Shown: piece by piece, positions 16,339-25,861 of the stretch
Position numbering within the stretch: the first letter of the stretch is position 1
Layout of the letters: the number at the start of each line of letters is the position of its first letter
Assembly (NCBI RefSeq): GCF_019753045.1
Contig: NZ_JAIELN010000016.1
Location: forward strand, 34,427-98,426
DNA from: Hyphomicrobium sp.
GTDB taxonomy: Bacteria > Pseudomonadota > Alphaproteobacteria > Rhizobiales > Hyphomicrobiaceae
Reading direction: 5' to 3'
DNA: 64,000 nt
The notes under the pieces: generated by a model
Seen by the model: the letters and a program-made list of their open reading frames with translations, nothing else
What the model was told of the DNA's origin: nothing
Database searches by the model: none
Position numbers and translations under genes: made by a program

Positions 16339-19300
16339 TTATACGTGACTTACGATTTGAGTATTCGACGCGCTGCTCACCACAATGCTATCGACACCCG
16401 TCCCGTTGACATCGGCAACGCCACGGAAATTCTGAGAGGGTGAGTACCCTTCATTCGTTCCGTAAGCATGCAGGCTTTCGCTGATCGCAAACGTGACATG
16501 CCCCGTCGTCGCATCGACGGTCGGCCTTGCGACAAAAGTATAATCTGCACCAAATCCGATAATGTCGACCTCGCCTTTGTTGTAAACATCGCCTAACACG
16601 CGCGTGTTGACCTCTGCGCTCCACCCTTGCTGCGTACCGAAGTTTGCCATGGCAAGGTAGGCTGCGCCGAACGCACCGCTTCCGTCGGCATTTGCCTGCT
16701 GGCCGAGAGAGACCCAGACGCCCGCGTCACCGAAAGCGACGACGTCGAGCCGTCCGTCTCCATTGATGTCCGCGAGAATGCGTTCCGACGTCGATGTATC
16801 CCACCCCTGGTCTCGCCCGAAATCAATATTCGTACCGGTAGAGCCCTTCTGAATGGCGCCGAGCGAGTAAACTTGTGAGCCCGCCGTCGCACCGGCGGTA
16901 AACTGACCATAGGCGTACTCCATTCCGGTCGGACCCATTCCGACGAAGTCAGCGATTCCGTCGTTGTTCAAGTCGATCATGTTGCCTCGGTAATCGCGGA
17001 ACGTTTGGATATCCAACGTGCTGTCCCATCCCGATGCGCCGCCGAGCGTTTGCGAGCCAGCTGCAATATAGCTCGCCGCCGGCGTCGCTGTTGGGTTGAA
17101 CGCCTGTTGTCCAACCCAAAGACCAGAAACGCCAAACCCGAGGATTGAGGCATAGGTATCGGATTTGGAGAGGAAGGCGACCTCGACACCGTATGTCTGC
17201 GTCCAACCTTGGGCGAGCCCGAAGTTGTTATAGACCTTCGACGACGTTGCTGCTCCGGAACCGGTAACAGAAGCGTAGTGAAACCCATCCGCGCCGACCG
17301 CCCAGAGCGCCTCGAAGTGATCCGTCGGAGAACTCGAGAGGTTTCCGACGAAATCGATTCCGCGCTGGTTCGCCGACGTGTAGCCCTGAGCGATTGTAAA
17401 GTCGTTGGCCAAGGCTGTGAGACTTGCCGAAAAGCTTGCCCCCCCGTTGTACTGCGACGCGTCGCCGAGAGACGCAGAAGCGTAGACCGTCGAGGCACCG
17501 AACCCGACGATATCGGCGCGGCCGTCACCGTTGAAATCGGCGAGCGTACGCATCGTATCTGGCGTCGCCCATCCCTGCGAAACGGCAAAATTACTGTAGA
17601 AATCCGTGATCGAAAAATTGGGGCTAAGAAGCGGATGCGCAAGATTGGCGACGTCATCCACCGAACGCGCCAAAATAGTATAGGAACCCGTCGCCGCGGG
17701 AGTCCACGCGTAGGTCCAACTGACGTTCGCGGCGGCGGCTGCGAAATCGGCTTCGTGCCAAGTATTGCCGCCGTCGGTCGATACTTCTACGCCCGCAACG
17801 ACGCCACCACCCTGGTCTGTTGCCGTACCGGTGATTGTTGCGAGTTGCCCCGCAACAAACTGTGCGGCCGTATCTGTTGATATGACCGTCGTCGGCGGCA
17901 AGAAGTCTGTCGACTTTGAAGCCAAGACCAAGCTCGAATCCAGGGATTGCGGCTGAATTCCCTCTTGGGCAAGAAGATTGACCATCGCCTGTTGAAAGGC
18001 CGCATCGGCTGGAGCGTCGGTCGGCGACCCATCCGGCCCCGGCGTATGCAAGGACGAGAGCGACCACGTCCACATGATGCTTCCCGCGGCGAATACCAAC
18101 GCACCGCTGGGTGCGCGATACATGGTCAGATTGTGGGTTACAGTGCCCGTAATCAGCCCCGAGAGTATGTAGGCGTTGCTCACCGCGTCGGACGTCACCG
18201 TCGTGGAGGATAGAGGCACGAGCCCGGCCGGACTGAACCCATTGTTCGCCACGTCGCTTGATGTGGCGTTGACGTCCCATTCGTATCCTAGGTAGTCGCT
18301 CTGACTTGTATATGTTTCGCCAGGCTGAAGATTAGCGACATCCGTATTTTTCCAAATGTTGAGTTGAGCATACTTATAAGGGACTGTGATTGGATTGAGC
18401 GGAGTGTTGTGATCCCAATCCACGTAGTACATCTGGCCGGAAAGTCCGTTCTCGGGAATGAGGCCGCCAGCGGGATCACGGGTCGCCCCCGTCCATACGC
18501 CGTCGGGATTCTGCAATCCGGTGGCTGATGTTTTGTAGGTCACCAGCGTGCGATTGGGATCTCCACTTCCGTCGATGCTCGGAAGAAGCTCAGTCGTCCA
18601 ATAGCTTTCGTTGCCGCTCCAAAAATTGAGACTGACACCCGCGTCGCGAGCCGCCCGGACGTTGTCCTGCTGCTGTGCAGTCCAATATTCATCGTGGCCG
18701 ACCGACAAAAATGCCTTGTGGTTAAGCAAGAGGCTGCCGTTCGTCGCCGTATCAATTCCGGATTGATAGCTGACGTCGTAACCGTTCTTCTCGAGGAAAT
18801 AAATCGCCGGCAGTTCCTCTCCGAAAACGAAATCCCAAGGTCCCGACGCGGTCGTATCGTCAGGCCCGGCGGGAGTTTGAATCGGCCGGTTGTAGCTTAT
18901 GTTCTGTGCCGTATCGGTGTAGAAGCTTCCGCCACCCCAGGCATTGTAAGCTTGCCAAGTCGAATCCGACGTTTGAAAGATGATGTCGGAGGTGCTCGCA
19001 TTGTTCGTCACAACGAACGGGATGATATTTTCGCCGCCCGTTCCGTCCAGCCTGGTCAATTTAGCAATGTAGACGCCAGAAGTCGCATTGGTTGGGATAT
19101 TCCATGAATCCGTGACGCTCCAGTTCCCGGCGTCGATGTTGCCGGTGGTCGGGTCAGTTATCGGATTGGGCTGATTGACCGCCCCCTGGTGCTCCATCGA
19201 CGTGACCAACGTGGCCCCATCGCCGCCGTAGTACCCCAAGCGATAGATATCGATCCGGTAATCATTGGAGTCTGTGTTGATTTTGAAATTAACAGTGCTC

Positions 19301-19425
19301 CCCAAATTCGTGCTCATCGAGGTCGTGAAACCCTCGATACTCGAACTCGCCTCGCCCGGTTGGAGCATCCATTCGCTTTGGGGAGCTCCCGGCTTCTGAT
19401 TCTCAACTACAATTGCATTCGACAT
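16339..19425 (-). CDS. Large secreted exoprotein: N,N-dimethylformamidase-like domain, Ig-like domain and VCBS/FG-GAP repeats
   Basis: 1028 aa, no Sec signal peptide. Residues 1-500 match the C-terminal domain of the N,N-dimethylformamidase large subunit family (YRIDIYRLGYYGGDGA; LSVGHDEYWTAQQQDNVRAA; LNFWSGNESYWTTEL). An Ig-like segment (about 520-605, VAGVEVSTDGGNTWHEADF) follows. About seven FG-GAP/VCBS blades follow with calcium-type loops such as DFNGDGRADIVGFG, DLNNDGIADFVGMG and DINGDGRLDVVAFG. Classical RTX GGxGxDxUx repeats are absent. The leaderless N-terminus and the two type I secretion genes immediately upstream on the same strand make it the likely transported substrate. Enzymatic activity is not established; relatives include cell-surface proteins of unknown function. 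A GAAGG ribosome site precedes the ATG. Confidence 0.85.
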   Translation of the reverse strand: MSNAIVVENQKPGAPQSEWMLQPGEASSSIEGFTTSMSTNLGSTVNFKINTDSNDYRIDIYRLGYYGGDGATLVTSMEHQGAVNQPNPITDPTTGNIDAGNWSVTDSWNIPTNATSGVYIAKLTRLDGTGGENIIPFVVTNNASTSDIIFQTSDSTWQAYNAWGGGSFYTDTAQNISYNRPIQTPAGPDDTTASGPWDFVFGEELPAIYFLEKNGYDVSYQSGIDTATNGSLLLNHKAFLSVGHDEYWTAQQQDNVRAARDAGVSLNFWSGNESYWTTELLPSIDGSGDPNRTLVTYKTSATGLQNPDGVWTGATRDPAGGLIPENGLSGQMYYVDWDHNTPLNPITVPYKYAQLNIWKNTDVANLQPGETYTSQSDYLGYEWDVNATSSDVANNGFSPAGLVPLSSTTVTSDAVSNAYILSGLITGTVTHNLTMYRAPSGALVFAAGSIMWTWSLSSLHTPGPDGSPTDAPADAAFQQAMVNLLAQEGIQPQSLDSSLVLASKSTDFLPPTTVISTDTAAQFVAGQLATITGTATDQGGGVVAGVEVSTDGGNTWHEADFAAAAANVSWTYAWTPAATGSYTILARSVDDVANLAHPLLSPNFSITDFYSNFAVSQGWATPDTMRTLADFNGDGRADIVGFGASTVYASASLGDASQYNGGASFSASLTALANDFTIAQGYTSANQRGIDFVGNLSSSPTDHFEALWAVGADGFHYASVTGSGAATSSKVYNNFGLAQGWTQTYGVEVAFLSKSDTYASILGFGVSGLWVGQQAFNPTATPAASYIAAGSQTLGGASGWDSTLDIQTFRDYRGNMIDLNNDGIADFVGMGPTGMEYAYGQFTAGATAGSQVYSLGAIQKGSTGTNIDFGRDQGWDTSTSERILADINGDGRLDVVAFGDAGVWVSLGQQANADGSGAFGAAYLAMANFGTQQGWSAEVNTRVLGDVYNKGEVDIIGFGADYTFVARPTVDATTGHVTFAISESLHAYGTNEGYSPSQNFRGVADVNGTGVDSIVVSSASNTQIVSHV

Positions 19426-19524
19426 CGTACACCTTCAACAATTTTTGAAAAAACATTCTGACTACTGATCTATGATATTTTATTCCAGACTTTCATGATC
19501 ACCGATATTGAGTACCTAATTCGA

Positions 19525-21330
19525 TTAGCGTTCCTGCAGCGAAGCGGATTGAATTTCGCGGAGCGGAGACAATACGTAGTCGATAGCGCGGCGCTGTCCC
19601 GTCTTGACCTCGGCACTCACCGACATCCCAGGACGCAGCCGAATTTTGTCACCATCGACATCGATTGTTTCTCGCGAGATGGTTATTCTGGCCGGGAACG
19701 CGAGCGTCTCCGCTGTGGCAGCATTGGCTGAAGTGGGCGCCCCTTGCGGTCTCGTCAGGCTTGCGGCGTCGCTTAGATTTGCAGCCGTCTTCTGGTCGAC
19801 GCCATCGTGCGAGATGGTCGTCACGGTACCGTCGAGCGTCCCATATCGCGTGAATGGAAACGCATCGACCTTGATCGTCACGGGTTGCCCAACTTTCACG
19901 AAGCCGATGTCGCGATTGAGGATCATGGCTTCAATTTCGATTGGCGCATCATCCGGCACAATCGTCATCAGCGATTGCCCGCTCGCTACGACTTGACCGA
20001 CTGTCGTCACCGAAAGTTGCTGAACCATTCCGTCGATGGGCGCCGTTAACCTGGTCTGCGTCTCCTTCTCTGTCGCTTTGATGAGATCCTGCACCAGCCC
20101 GTCGCGTTTGCGCTGAGCCTCAGCGAGCTTGGCCGTTTGCTCGGCAATGAATTGTGCCATAGCTTCGTCAATTTTGGCCTTGGCGGAATTCTTAGCTGCC
20201 TGGACCTCAATAAGCTCACCCTGATCGCTCGCGAGATTCGTCTTTTCTCGCTCATATTCCTGCATGGCATCGAGGACCCTTGCCCGATATCCACCGCTCT
20301 GCGTGTCGATCTCATTTCTTACATCCACGCGTTCCTTCAATACGGCGAGCAAACCGTTCCTCGCCGCAACCGTCATCGTCGTATGATCGTAGCGCGCGAC
20401 CGCCTCTCTCAACTGTGCTTCAAGGCTGTCGCGCGTTGAAACCAAGTGAGCAACATCCGCTGCGAGAACGTGCTCTTCCCGATCGCGCAGGACATCGCCG
20501 AGGCTCTCGTCGAAAGGAATAGGCCGCAGCGCAAGGGTGTCGCTGCGAGCGATTGCAACGGCGACCTCGCGCCGCGCGATTTCTGCTCGCGTGGCCTGCA
20601 GTTCCAACGCTTGCGCTGTCTTATCGGCCGCCGTTTCCGTCGGATCGAGTTCGATGAGAAGATCGCCTGCTTTGACATGGCTGCCGTTCTCAACGTGCAT
20701 CGCGATGACTTTACCCGGCAGCAATGGCTGAACGATTTTTGAGCCGCCTCTGGGCTGAATCTTTCCGCTCGCCGTCGCATAAATATCGAGATGGCCGAAA
20801 TACGACCACGCCAGCACGGACGATAAGCCGAGACAAATGAACCAAAGCAAAGCGACGACGATCGGCGACGGCGGAGTTTCAACAAGTTCGAGCGCCGCCG
20901 GTAGAAACTCCCGATGCGCCGCCTCCATTCGTCGGCGTGCGTCCGCGGATGCGACAACGGCGCGGCCTTTGAGAACCGGCCCTAAACCGCTTTTAGTGAA
21001 GAACCGCGCAATCGCGTTGGCGCGGCTGCGGAACGGATCGCGCGACCTCAAGAAAAATATCGCAAAGAAAAGAGCCAGCGTCACCGGAACCGAAACGAGC
21101 AGCTCCACAAATGCCAACACCAATGGCTCCCCATTGAACGCGTCACCGGCGTTACGGGACGATGCCATGATGGCGGACGGAACGTCCATCCACCAGCCCA
21201 CGACGGATGGGGATGACAGGAGCCCGCCCCAAGCGCCACCTGCAAAATGCAAGAAGAGTTGATGGATGATACCGAGAGTGGCGGCGAACAACGACAGGCA
21301 CCCGATCCAACGGACAGCGCGCGCTTTCAA
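19525..21330 (-). CDS. Type I secretion periplasmic adaptor (HlyD family)
   Basis: A membrane fusion protein: lipoyl/barrel segment (YATASGKIQPRGGSKIVQPLLPGKVIAMHVENGSHVKAGDLLIELD, here shown only as GKIQPRGGSKIVQP, about residue 190), long coiled coil (about 240-400), and C-terminal barrel (GTVTTISHDGVDQK; RLRPGMSVSAEVKTGQR). At 601 aa it is longer than usual (about 430-480) because of an N-terminal extension with two further hydrophobic segments (about 8-28 and 68-95) before the usual anchor near 160. The start is a TTG with GGAGG five bases upstream and immediately follows the exporter stop codon (TAATTG), so translation is coupled. Confidence 0.9.
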   Translation of the reverse strand: MKARAVRWIGCLSLFAATLGIIHQLFLHFAGGAWGGLLSSPSVVGWWMDVPSAIMASSRNAGDAFNGEPLVLAFVELLVSVPVTLALFFAIFFLRSRDPFRSRANAIARFFTKSGLGPVLKGRAVVASADARRRMEAAHREFLPAALELVETPPSPIVVALLWFICLGLSSVLAWSYFGHLDIYATASGKIQPRGGSKIVQPLLPGKVIAMHVENGSHVKAGDLLIELDPTETAADKTAQALELQATRAEIARREVAVAIARSDTLALRPIPFDESLGDVLRDREEHVLAADVAHLVSTRDSLEAQLREAVARYDHTTMTVAARNGLLAVLKERVDVRNEIDTQSGGYRARVLDAMQEYEREKTNLASDQGELIEVQAAKNSAKAKIDEAMAQFIAEQTAKLAEAQRKRDGLVQDLIKATEKETQTRLTAPIDGMVQQLSVTTVGQVVASGQSLMTIVPDDAPIEIEAMILNRDIGFVKVGQPVTIKVDAFPFTRYGTLDGTVTTISHDGVDQKTAANLSDAASLTRPQGAPTSANAATAETLAFPARITISRETIDVDGDKIRLRPGMSVSAEVKTGQRRAIDYVLSPLREIQSASLQER

Positions 21331-23619
21331 TTAAGCCTCCATCGTAGAAAATTGAAGTTTATGAAGGGTCGCGTACGCGCCGCCGACACACTTGCGAAGT
21401 TCGATGGGCGCGCCGTCCTCGACTATGCAGCCGTCTTTGACAACGATAATTCGTTCGCAGCACTGCACCGCTGCCAGGCGATGTGCAATGATAATGACGG
21501 TGCGCCCCTTCGTCATTTCGCGCATATTGGCGCGAATGATCTGCTCACTTTCGTAGTCGAGCGCGCTCGTCGCTTCATCGAGGATAAGGATGCGTGGCTG
21601 AGTGACCAAGGCTCGCGCGATGGCGATGCGCTGTCGCTGTCCCCCGGACAGGTTGGCGCCGCGTTCCTCGATCAATGTGTCGTAGCCAAGTGGCAGCTTC
21701 GAAATGAATTCATCGGCGCCCGCAAGCTTCGCGGCGGACATGATCGCACTGCGCGGCAACGCCGGATTGGCAAGCGCGATGTTGTCGTGGATCGAACGGT
21801 TGAACAAAAGGTTCTCTTGCAGGACAACGCCAATTTGGCGCCGCAGCCAGCTCGTATCGACGTGTCCGATATCGATGCCGTCCAAGAAGATCTGTCCGCG
21901 CTCGGGACGATATAACCTCTGGACCAGCTTCGTCAGCGTCGACTTTCCGGACCCGGAAGGCCCCACGATGCCGATGACTTGCCCCTCCGGAATTTCAATA
22001 TTGATATCCCTCAGCACATCGCTGCTGTCGGGCGAATACCGGAAACTGACGTCGCTGAACTTAATGGCGCCCCGCAAAGGCCCGAGGCTCATGCACGCTT
22101 GAGGTTTGTTCTCGACCGGGCTTCTCAAAATATCCCCGAGCCGGTCGACCGAAATATGGACCTGCTGGAAGTCTTGCCAAAGTTGCGACAGCCGAAGTAT
22201 CGGCGCAATGGCCTGATTCATGATCATCGTGAAGGCAACCAACGCGCCGATGCTCATCTCGCCGTTCATTACTGCGCGCGCGCCAAATAGGATGACAAAG
22301 GCGGTTGTCGCCTTTCCCACGTACTGGATCGCGTTCTGCCCGAGGTTGCTTAAAGTGACAGCCTTGAATGATGTGCGCACATACGAAGCAAGCTTCTCTT
22401 CCCACTCATTGCCCAAGGTAGGCTCGATCGACGCGGCCTTGAGCGTCTGCATGCCGACGATGGACTCGACCAGAAACTGCTGGCTGGCCGCGCCACAGTT
22501 GAAGCGCTCGTCAATCCGCTGACGCAATATGGGCCTGACCAGGACGGCAATCGTCACGTAGAAAGGGATCGAAGCCAGTACGATTGTTGCGAGCAGCGCC
22601 GAATAGCAAAACAGGACCGAAATGAAAATGACCGCAAAAAGCGAGTCAATGATCGACGACAACCCTTGGCCCGTGAGGAACGACCGAATCGTCTCGAGTT
22701 CCCGAATGCGAGCAACAGTCTGCCCTGTCGGGCGCGTTTCGAAATATGAGAGCGGCAGGCGCAGCAGATGATCGAATAACCGCGCTCCAAGCTCGACGTC
22801 GATCCGGCTTGTCGTGTGGTTGAGAGCATAGGAACGCAAATATTGGAGCGTGACGTCGAACGCACCCAGCAAAACCAGGCCGCCAACAATGACCAACAGA
22901 GTCGACTCGCCTTTGTAAGGGAGAACCTTGTCGATGATCACCTGAAAGAACAGAGGAGTGATCAATGCAAAAAGCTGAATGAATAAGGAAGCCGCCAGCA
23001 CATGAGAGAGCGGACGGCGATACCGCCAAATAGAAGCGAGAAACCAGCGATAATTGAACGCGACCGGGCTCATACCAGCACCAGCCAGTCGACGCCGCAG
23101 AAGGATGACTTCGCCCGCCCAGCATTCGGCCAGCGCGGCCGAGTCTGCGACCTTCACCGCACGCGTCATTGGGGATACGAGCCGGAACCGGCCGTCGGCA
23201 AGCCGATTGGAAAGGACGATATGCTGGCCGTCATTCAGCCGCAAAACCGCCGGCAGCGGCACAGCATTCAGGCGGTCGATATTCTGATGCTTCAAAACTT
23301 TCGACTTCAAACCTATTTTTTGAGCGCCGCGAACAATATCCTCGCTACTGCAATGCTTCCCGTAAATGCCAAGCGAATGAGCTATTTGCTCGGGCTGAGC
23401 TGAAATTCTGTAATGCGCCGCTATCGCAGCCAGCGCCCAAAAGCCGCTCGCCGATGAGGTCGGCGTCATTGAATTTGCGGCATTGGCTCCTGCTTCATCG
23501 CGGTTGAGGTAGGCAACATTGTCGAGAGTCTTCGTATGGGCGCTCGTCTTCGGTGCAGCGTCCTTCCCCGTATCGACTTCCCCTGAGAGGCCAACAGCCC
23601 CCGCCGAAACACTCACCAT
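21331..23619 (-). CDS. Type I secretion ABC exporter with inactive C39-like domain
   Basis: 762 aa. The N-terminal 150 residues are a C39-peptidase-like domain, but the catalytic Cys position falls in TSSASGFWALAAIAA, with no Cys; it is thus the substrate-holding CLD type seen in HlyB. Then six transmembrane helices (about 190-440) and a nucleotide-binding domain: Walker A GPSGSGKST, signature LSGGQRQRIAIARAL, Walker B ILILDEATSALD, switch His in IAHRLA. It starts at ATG with AAGGGGG upstream. It heads the three-gene secretion operon; an outer-membrane TolC partner is not in the window. Confidence 0.94.
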   Translation of the reverse strand: MVSVSAGAVGLSGEVDTGKDAAPKTSAHTKTLDNVAYLNRDEAGANAANSMTPTSSASGFWALAAIAAHYRISAQPEQIAHSLGIYGKHCSSEDIVRGAQKIGLKSKVLKHQNIDRLNAVPLPAVLRLNDGQHIVLSNRLADGRFRLVSPMTRAVKVADSAALAECWAGEVILLRRRLAGAGMSPVAFNYRWFLASIWRYRRPLSHVLAASLFIQLFALITPLFFQVIIDKVLPYKGESTLLVIVGGLVLLGAFDVTLQYLRSYALNHTTSRIDVELGARLFDHLLRLPLSYFETRPTGQTVARIRELETIRSFLTGQGLSSIIDSLFAVIFISVLFCYSALLATIVLASIPFYVTIAVLVRPILRQRIDERFNCGAASQQFLVESIVGMQTLKAASIEPTLGNEWEEKLASYVRTSFKAVTLSNLGQNAIQYVGKATTAFVILFGARAVMNGEMSIGALVAFTMIMNQAIAPILRLSQLWQDFQQVHISVDRLGDILRSPVENKPQACMSLGPLRGAIKFSDVSFRYSPDSSDVLRDINIEIPEGQVIGIVGPSGSGKSTLTKLVQRLYRPERGQIFLDGIDIGHVDTSWLRRQIGVVLQENLLFNRSIHDNIALANPALPRSAIMSAAKLAGADEFISKLPLGYDTLIEERGANLSGGQRQRIAIARALVTQPRILILDEATSALDYESEQIIRANMREMTKGRTVIIIAHRLAAVQCCERIIVVKDGCIVEDGAPIELRKCVGGAYATLHKLQFSTMEA

Positions 23620-24092
23620 GGAATGCCCCCTTGAATTGGAGAAAAAATCAGTTTTTTTCCAGCGTGGGCCTCAAAGGCGGATGCCCCGGACGCCTCTAGA
23701 TTTTCTAATGAATGCAACAAAAATCATACGTTCGCGTCGAACATTGCCGCCGCGCAGAAGTAATGATGGACAGATCTACGAATTCGAGAACAGCAGCTTG
23801 GCGGGCTGCGAAATCAAGAAATCAACTGGCAATTATCTCTGCGAGAATATGAGAACTAAAATCTGCGCTGCTGTGAATTCAAACAACCGCGAAAGGCGGC
23901 TTACACTCATCGATAATTTTTCGACACATTAAATTGCGACGATTGTTTTTATCCGGCGGGGGTGAAAGAAGGATTAATGTTGATTCAATATTCCAACATT
24001 CTTCGGGGAGCCGCATTCGGCCGCACGGACAAAAATCCAGTTAGCGTATTTGAGAATTCGGCGAATGCAGCGGCCACCGGCCGACGCCATTT
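23620..24092. other. AT-rich intergenic stretch upstream of the secretion operon
   Basis: It lies between the GNAT stop codon and the secretion-operon start, both on the minus strand, so it holds the promoter of the secretion operon. It is noticeably AT-richer than its surroundings. I found an inverted repeat (listed separately) but no open frame worth calling. Confidence 0.6.
23976..24000. repeat. Inverted repeat in the secretion-operon control region
   Basis: AATGTTG, 11 bases, CAACATT. A T-N11-A-like spacing suits a transcription-factor site, or a weak end signal for the polysaccharide operon upstream. Confidence 0.35.
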
Positions 24093-24986
24093 TTATTCGG
24101 CGCGGAATCCGCTGACATAATCGCCGAAGAAGGCCAGTTCACTATAGGCCAAGTCGCCAAGTCGGGGGGCCCTCTGCCCTTTGAAGAATTTCGGCTTATT
24201 ATCCATGAAATGCCCGACCAATCCCTTGATGGGGCCATTGCAATCAATCGCCAGAAGCGGGATTCCGCGCGTAAGAAGATGCCGGCCGATAGGCCCCGCG
24301 TATTTGATGATGTCGGATGGTTGTCGGCAGTAGATCAACTGCGCATAGGAAACATATTGCCTGCGCCTCAGGAATACGAACGGAAGTGCCTTATCGGGCG
24401 TCTCGCACACCAGACTGATGCAGCCGTAATTTCTGTGATCGGCCAACAACGCAGCATCTGAGGGCGAAAGCTTTGAACCCTCTGAGTTGTAAGCGGCATA
24501 ATCCCAGATCCGCGCTGGCCCGCGAGTAGGACTGGCAGCTGCTACTGTCAAAAAATGTCCTCTGCAATAAGGCGCGAACCCAAGATGATCGAGGACCGGA
24601 CGCGTGCCGGCGCCAGGTGTTGGATTGAAATAAATGACGTCGTTGAATTTGGCTGCTTGCCGCGCCAAGCGGAAGCCTTGGCCACGAAACTCCGACTCGA
24701 CATACCAACTGGACGTACTGCAACGAATCTCAACCCGCCGCTCGACGGGAACCGCGGTGAAAATTGTGAAGATGCTGCCGACGACACGGCCTTTGCTTTC
24801 CAACATCCATCCAAATCTTGGAAAGCCGCCGGGCCAGGGCCGATCGGCCAAACGCCGACAGAAACCTTTCCAAACTGCACGATCGTAACTTGGGAAACCT
24901 CTCGCAAGAAGATCTGCAACCCCGTCGAGATCTGCTTCTTCGATTTCCCGGCAAATGGCTCTGGTCAATGGCGCATTGCCGTTCAT
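24093..24986 (-). CDS. GNAT-family acyltransferase of the polysaccharide cluster
   Basis: An N-terminal GNAT fold: REIEEADLDGVADLLARGFP at the start, then SSWYVESEFRGQGFRLARQAA near residue 95, where RGQG is the acyl-CoA pyrophosphate loop (Q/RxxGxG-type). The C-terminal half (about 160-297) has a second, weaker alpha/beta unit. It closes the exopolysaccharide gene run, so acylation of a sugar residue is the natural guess. Substrate and acyl group are unknown. GGGGA lies ahead of the ATG. Confidence 0.75.
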   Translation of the reverse strand: MNGNAPLTRAICREIEEADLDGVADLLARGFPSYDRAVWKGFCRRLADRPWPGGFPRFGWMLESKGRVVGSIFTIFTAVPVERRVEIRCSTSSWYVESEFRGQGFRLARQAAKFNDVIYFNPTPGAGTRPVLDHLGFAPYCRGHFLTVAAASPTRGPARIWDYAAYNSEGSKLSPSDAALLADHRNYGCISLVCETPDKALPFVFLRRRQYVSYAQLIYCRQPSDIIKYAGPIGRHLLTRGIPLLAIDCNGPIKGLVGHFMDNKPKFFKGQRAPRLGDLAYSELAFFGDYVSGFRAE

Positions 24987-25026
24987 GGAAGGTCCCCTGT
25001 TTCAAATTAAAAAACAAAATTGCAAG

Positions 25027-25797
25027 TTACAACGGCTTTCGAAATGCGAACTGCCAAGCCCACGGAAGTATCCCAAGGCGCGAATGAATGGCCGCGAGCC
25101 AGTGCACCGATTTTGGTATCGCGCGTACCGAGTAGTTGAAATTTCGGACAGCAATAACCTCAAAACCGCAAGCCTGCGCTCTACGTTTGAGATCGTTCAT
25201 CGAGACGCTGAAAAAATGCGCCTTGTCGAAATCCCACCCGGTGGGCGTCAGCCGCCAATACACGCGCTGAAACGGTCGAGGCAACACACCTAGGAACGGC
25301 AGGCGACTGTGCGACTCGATAGGAAAGTACGGGTTGGGCAATTGTCCGACTAGAATGCCCCCTGGCGTCAAACAGCGGTAGATCTCCGCTAAAGTCGCGG
25401 CGCGCAGTGCAGGCGGCACATGTTCGTATACATTCGCGAAGGTGACGCAGTCGAAGTGGTCATTGGGAAAAGCCAGCTGGTGGCCAAATCCGGGATAGAG
25501 ACGCGCGCCATTGCGTGAAATTTTGCTTTCAGGAATATCCGGATCGATGCCTGACCAGCTGAGATTCAAGCCTTCGCCATATCGATCTGTCAGCTCGCCC
25601 GACATACAGCCGACATCCAGGGCATTGTCGGTCCTGGCGAGGCGGTACCTCCGAATGAGCTGGTTCAACGAAGCTGACAGCTCGTCGTTGCGAGCTTCCC
25701 ATTCATCTCTGGACTGTAGAAGACCTGTGCCTCTTAAGGCATCGATCTCTTGGCGCGTGCCACGTGGATTGGCGTTTGCAGTATGTTCCATCGTCAT
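25027..25797 (-). CDS. SAM-dependent class I methyltransferase
   Basis: Motif I is ALDVGCMSGELTDRYG near residue 60, the acidic post-I residue is in GIDPDIPE, and the motif II region is FDCVTFANVYEHVPP with CLTPGGILVGQLPNP as motif III. The pattern is that of the Methyltransf_11 group. The C-terminal hydrophobic stretch (SVHWLAAIHSRLGILPWAWQF) is common in polysaccharide-cluster methyltransferases. Target probably a sugar hydroxyl or carboxyl. It lies between the GH5 hydrolase and GNAT genes on the same strand. Confidence 0.85.
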   Translation of the reverse strand: MTMEHTANANPRGTRQEIDALRGTGLLQSRDEWEARNDELSASLNQLIRRYRLARTDNALDVGCMSGELTDRYGEGLNLSWSGIDPDIPESKISRNGARLYPGFGHQLAFPNDHFDCVTFANVYEHVPPALRAATLAEIYRCLTPGGILVGQLPNPYFPIESHSRLPFLGVLPRPFQRVYWRLTPTGWDFDKAHFFSVSMNDLKRRAQACGFEVIAVRNFNYSVRAIPKSVHWLAAIHSRLGILPWAWQFAFRKPL

Positions 25798-25861
25798 AAG
25801 ATACTCGCAGTATTACTGTTCAGAATGATTCAAAAAATTCGCCGCGACAAACGTCGTTAGT

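Noticed and set aside
17654..18280. Minus-strand alternative frame within the exoprotein gene
   Set aside because: Same strand but different frame from a continuous 1028-residue product; no recognisable features.
16339..19425. RTX nonapeptide repeats in the exoprotein
   Set aside because: GGxGxDxUx repeats are not present; the Asp-rich loops belong to VCBS/FG-GAP blades.
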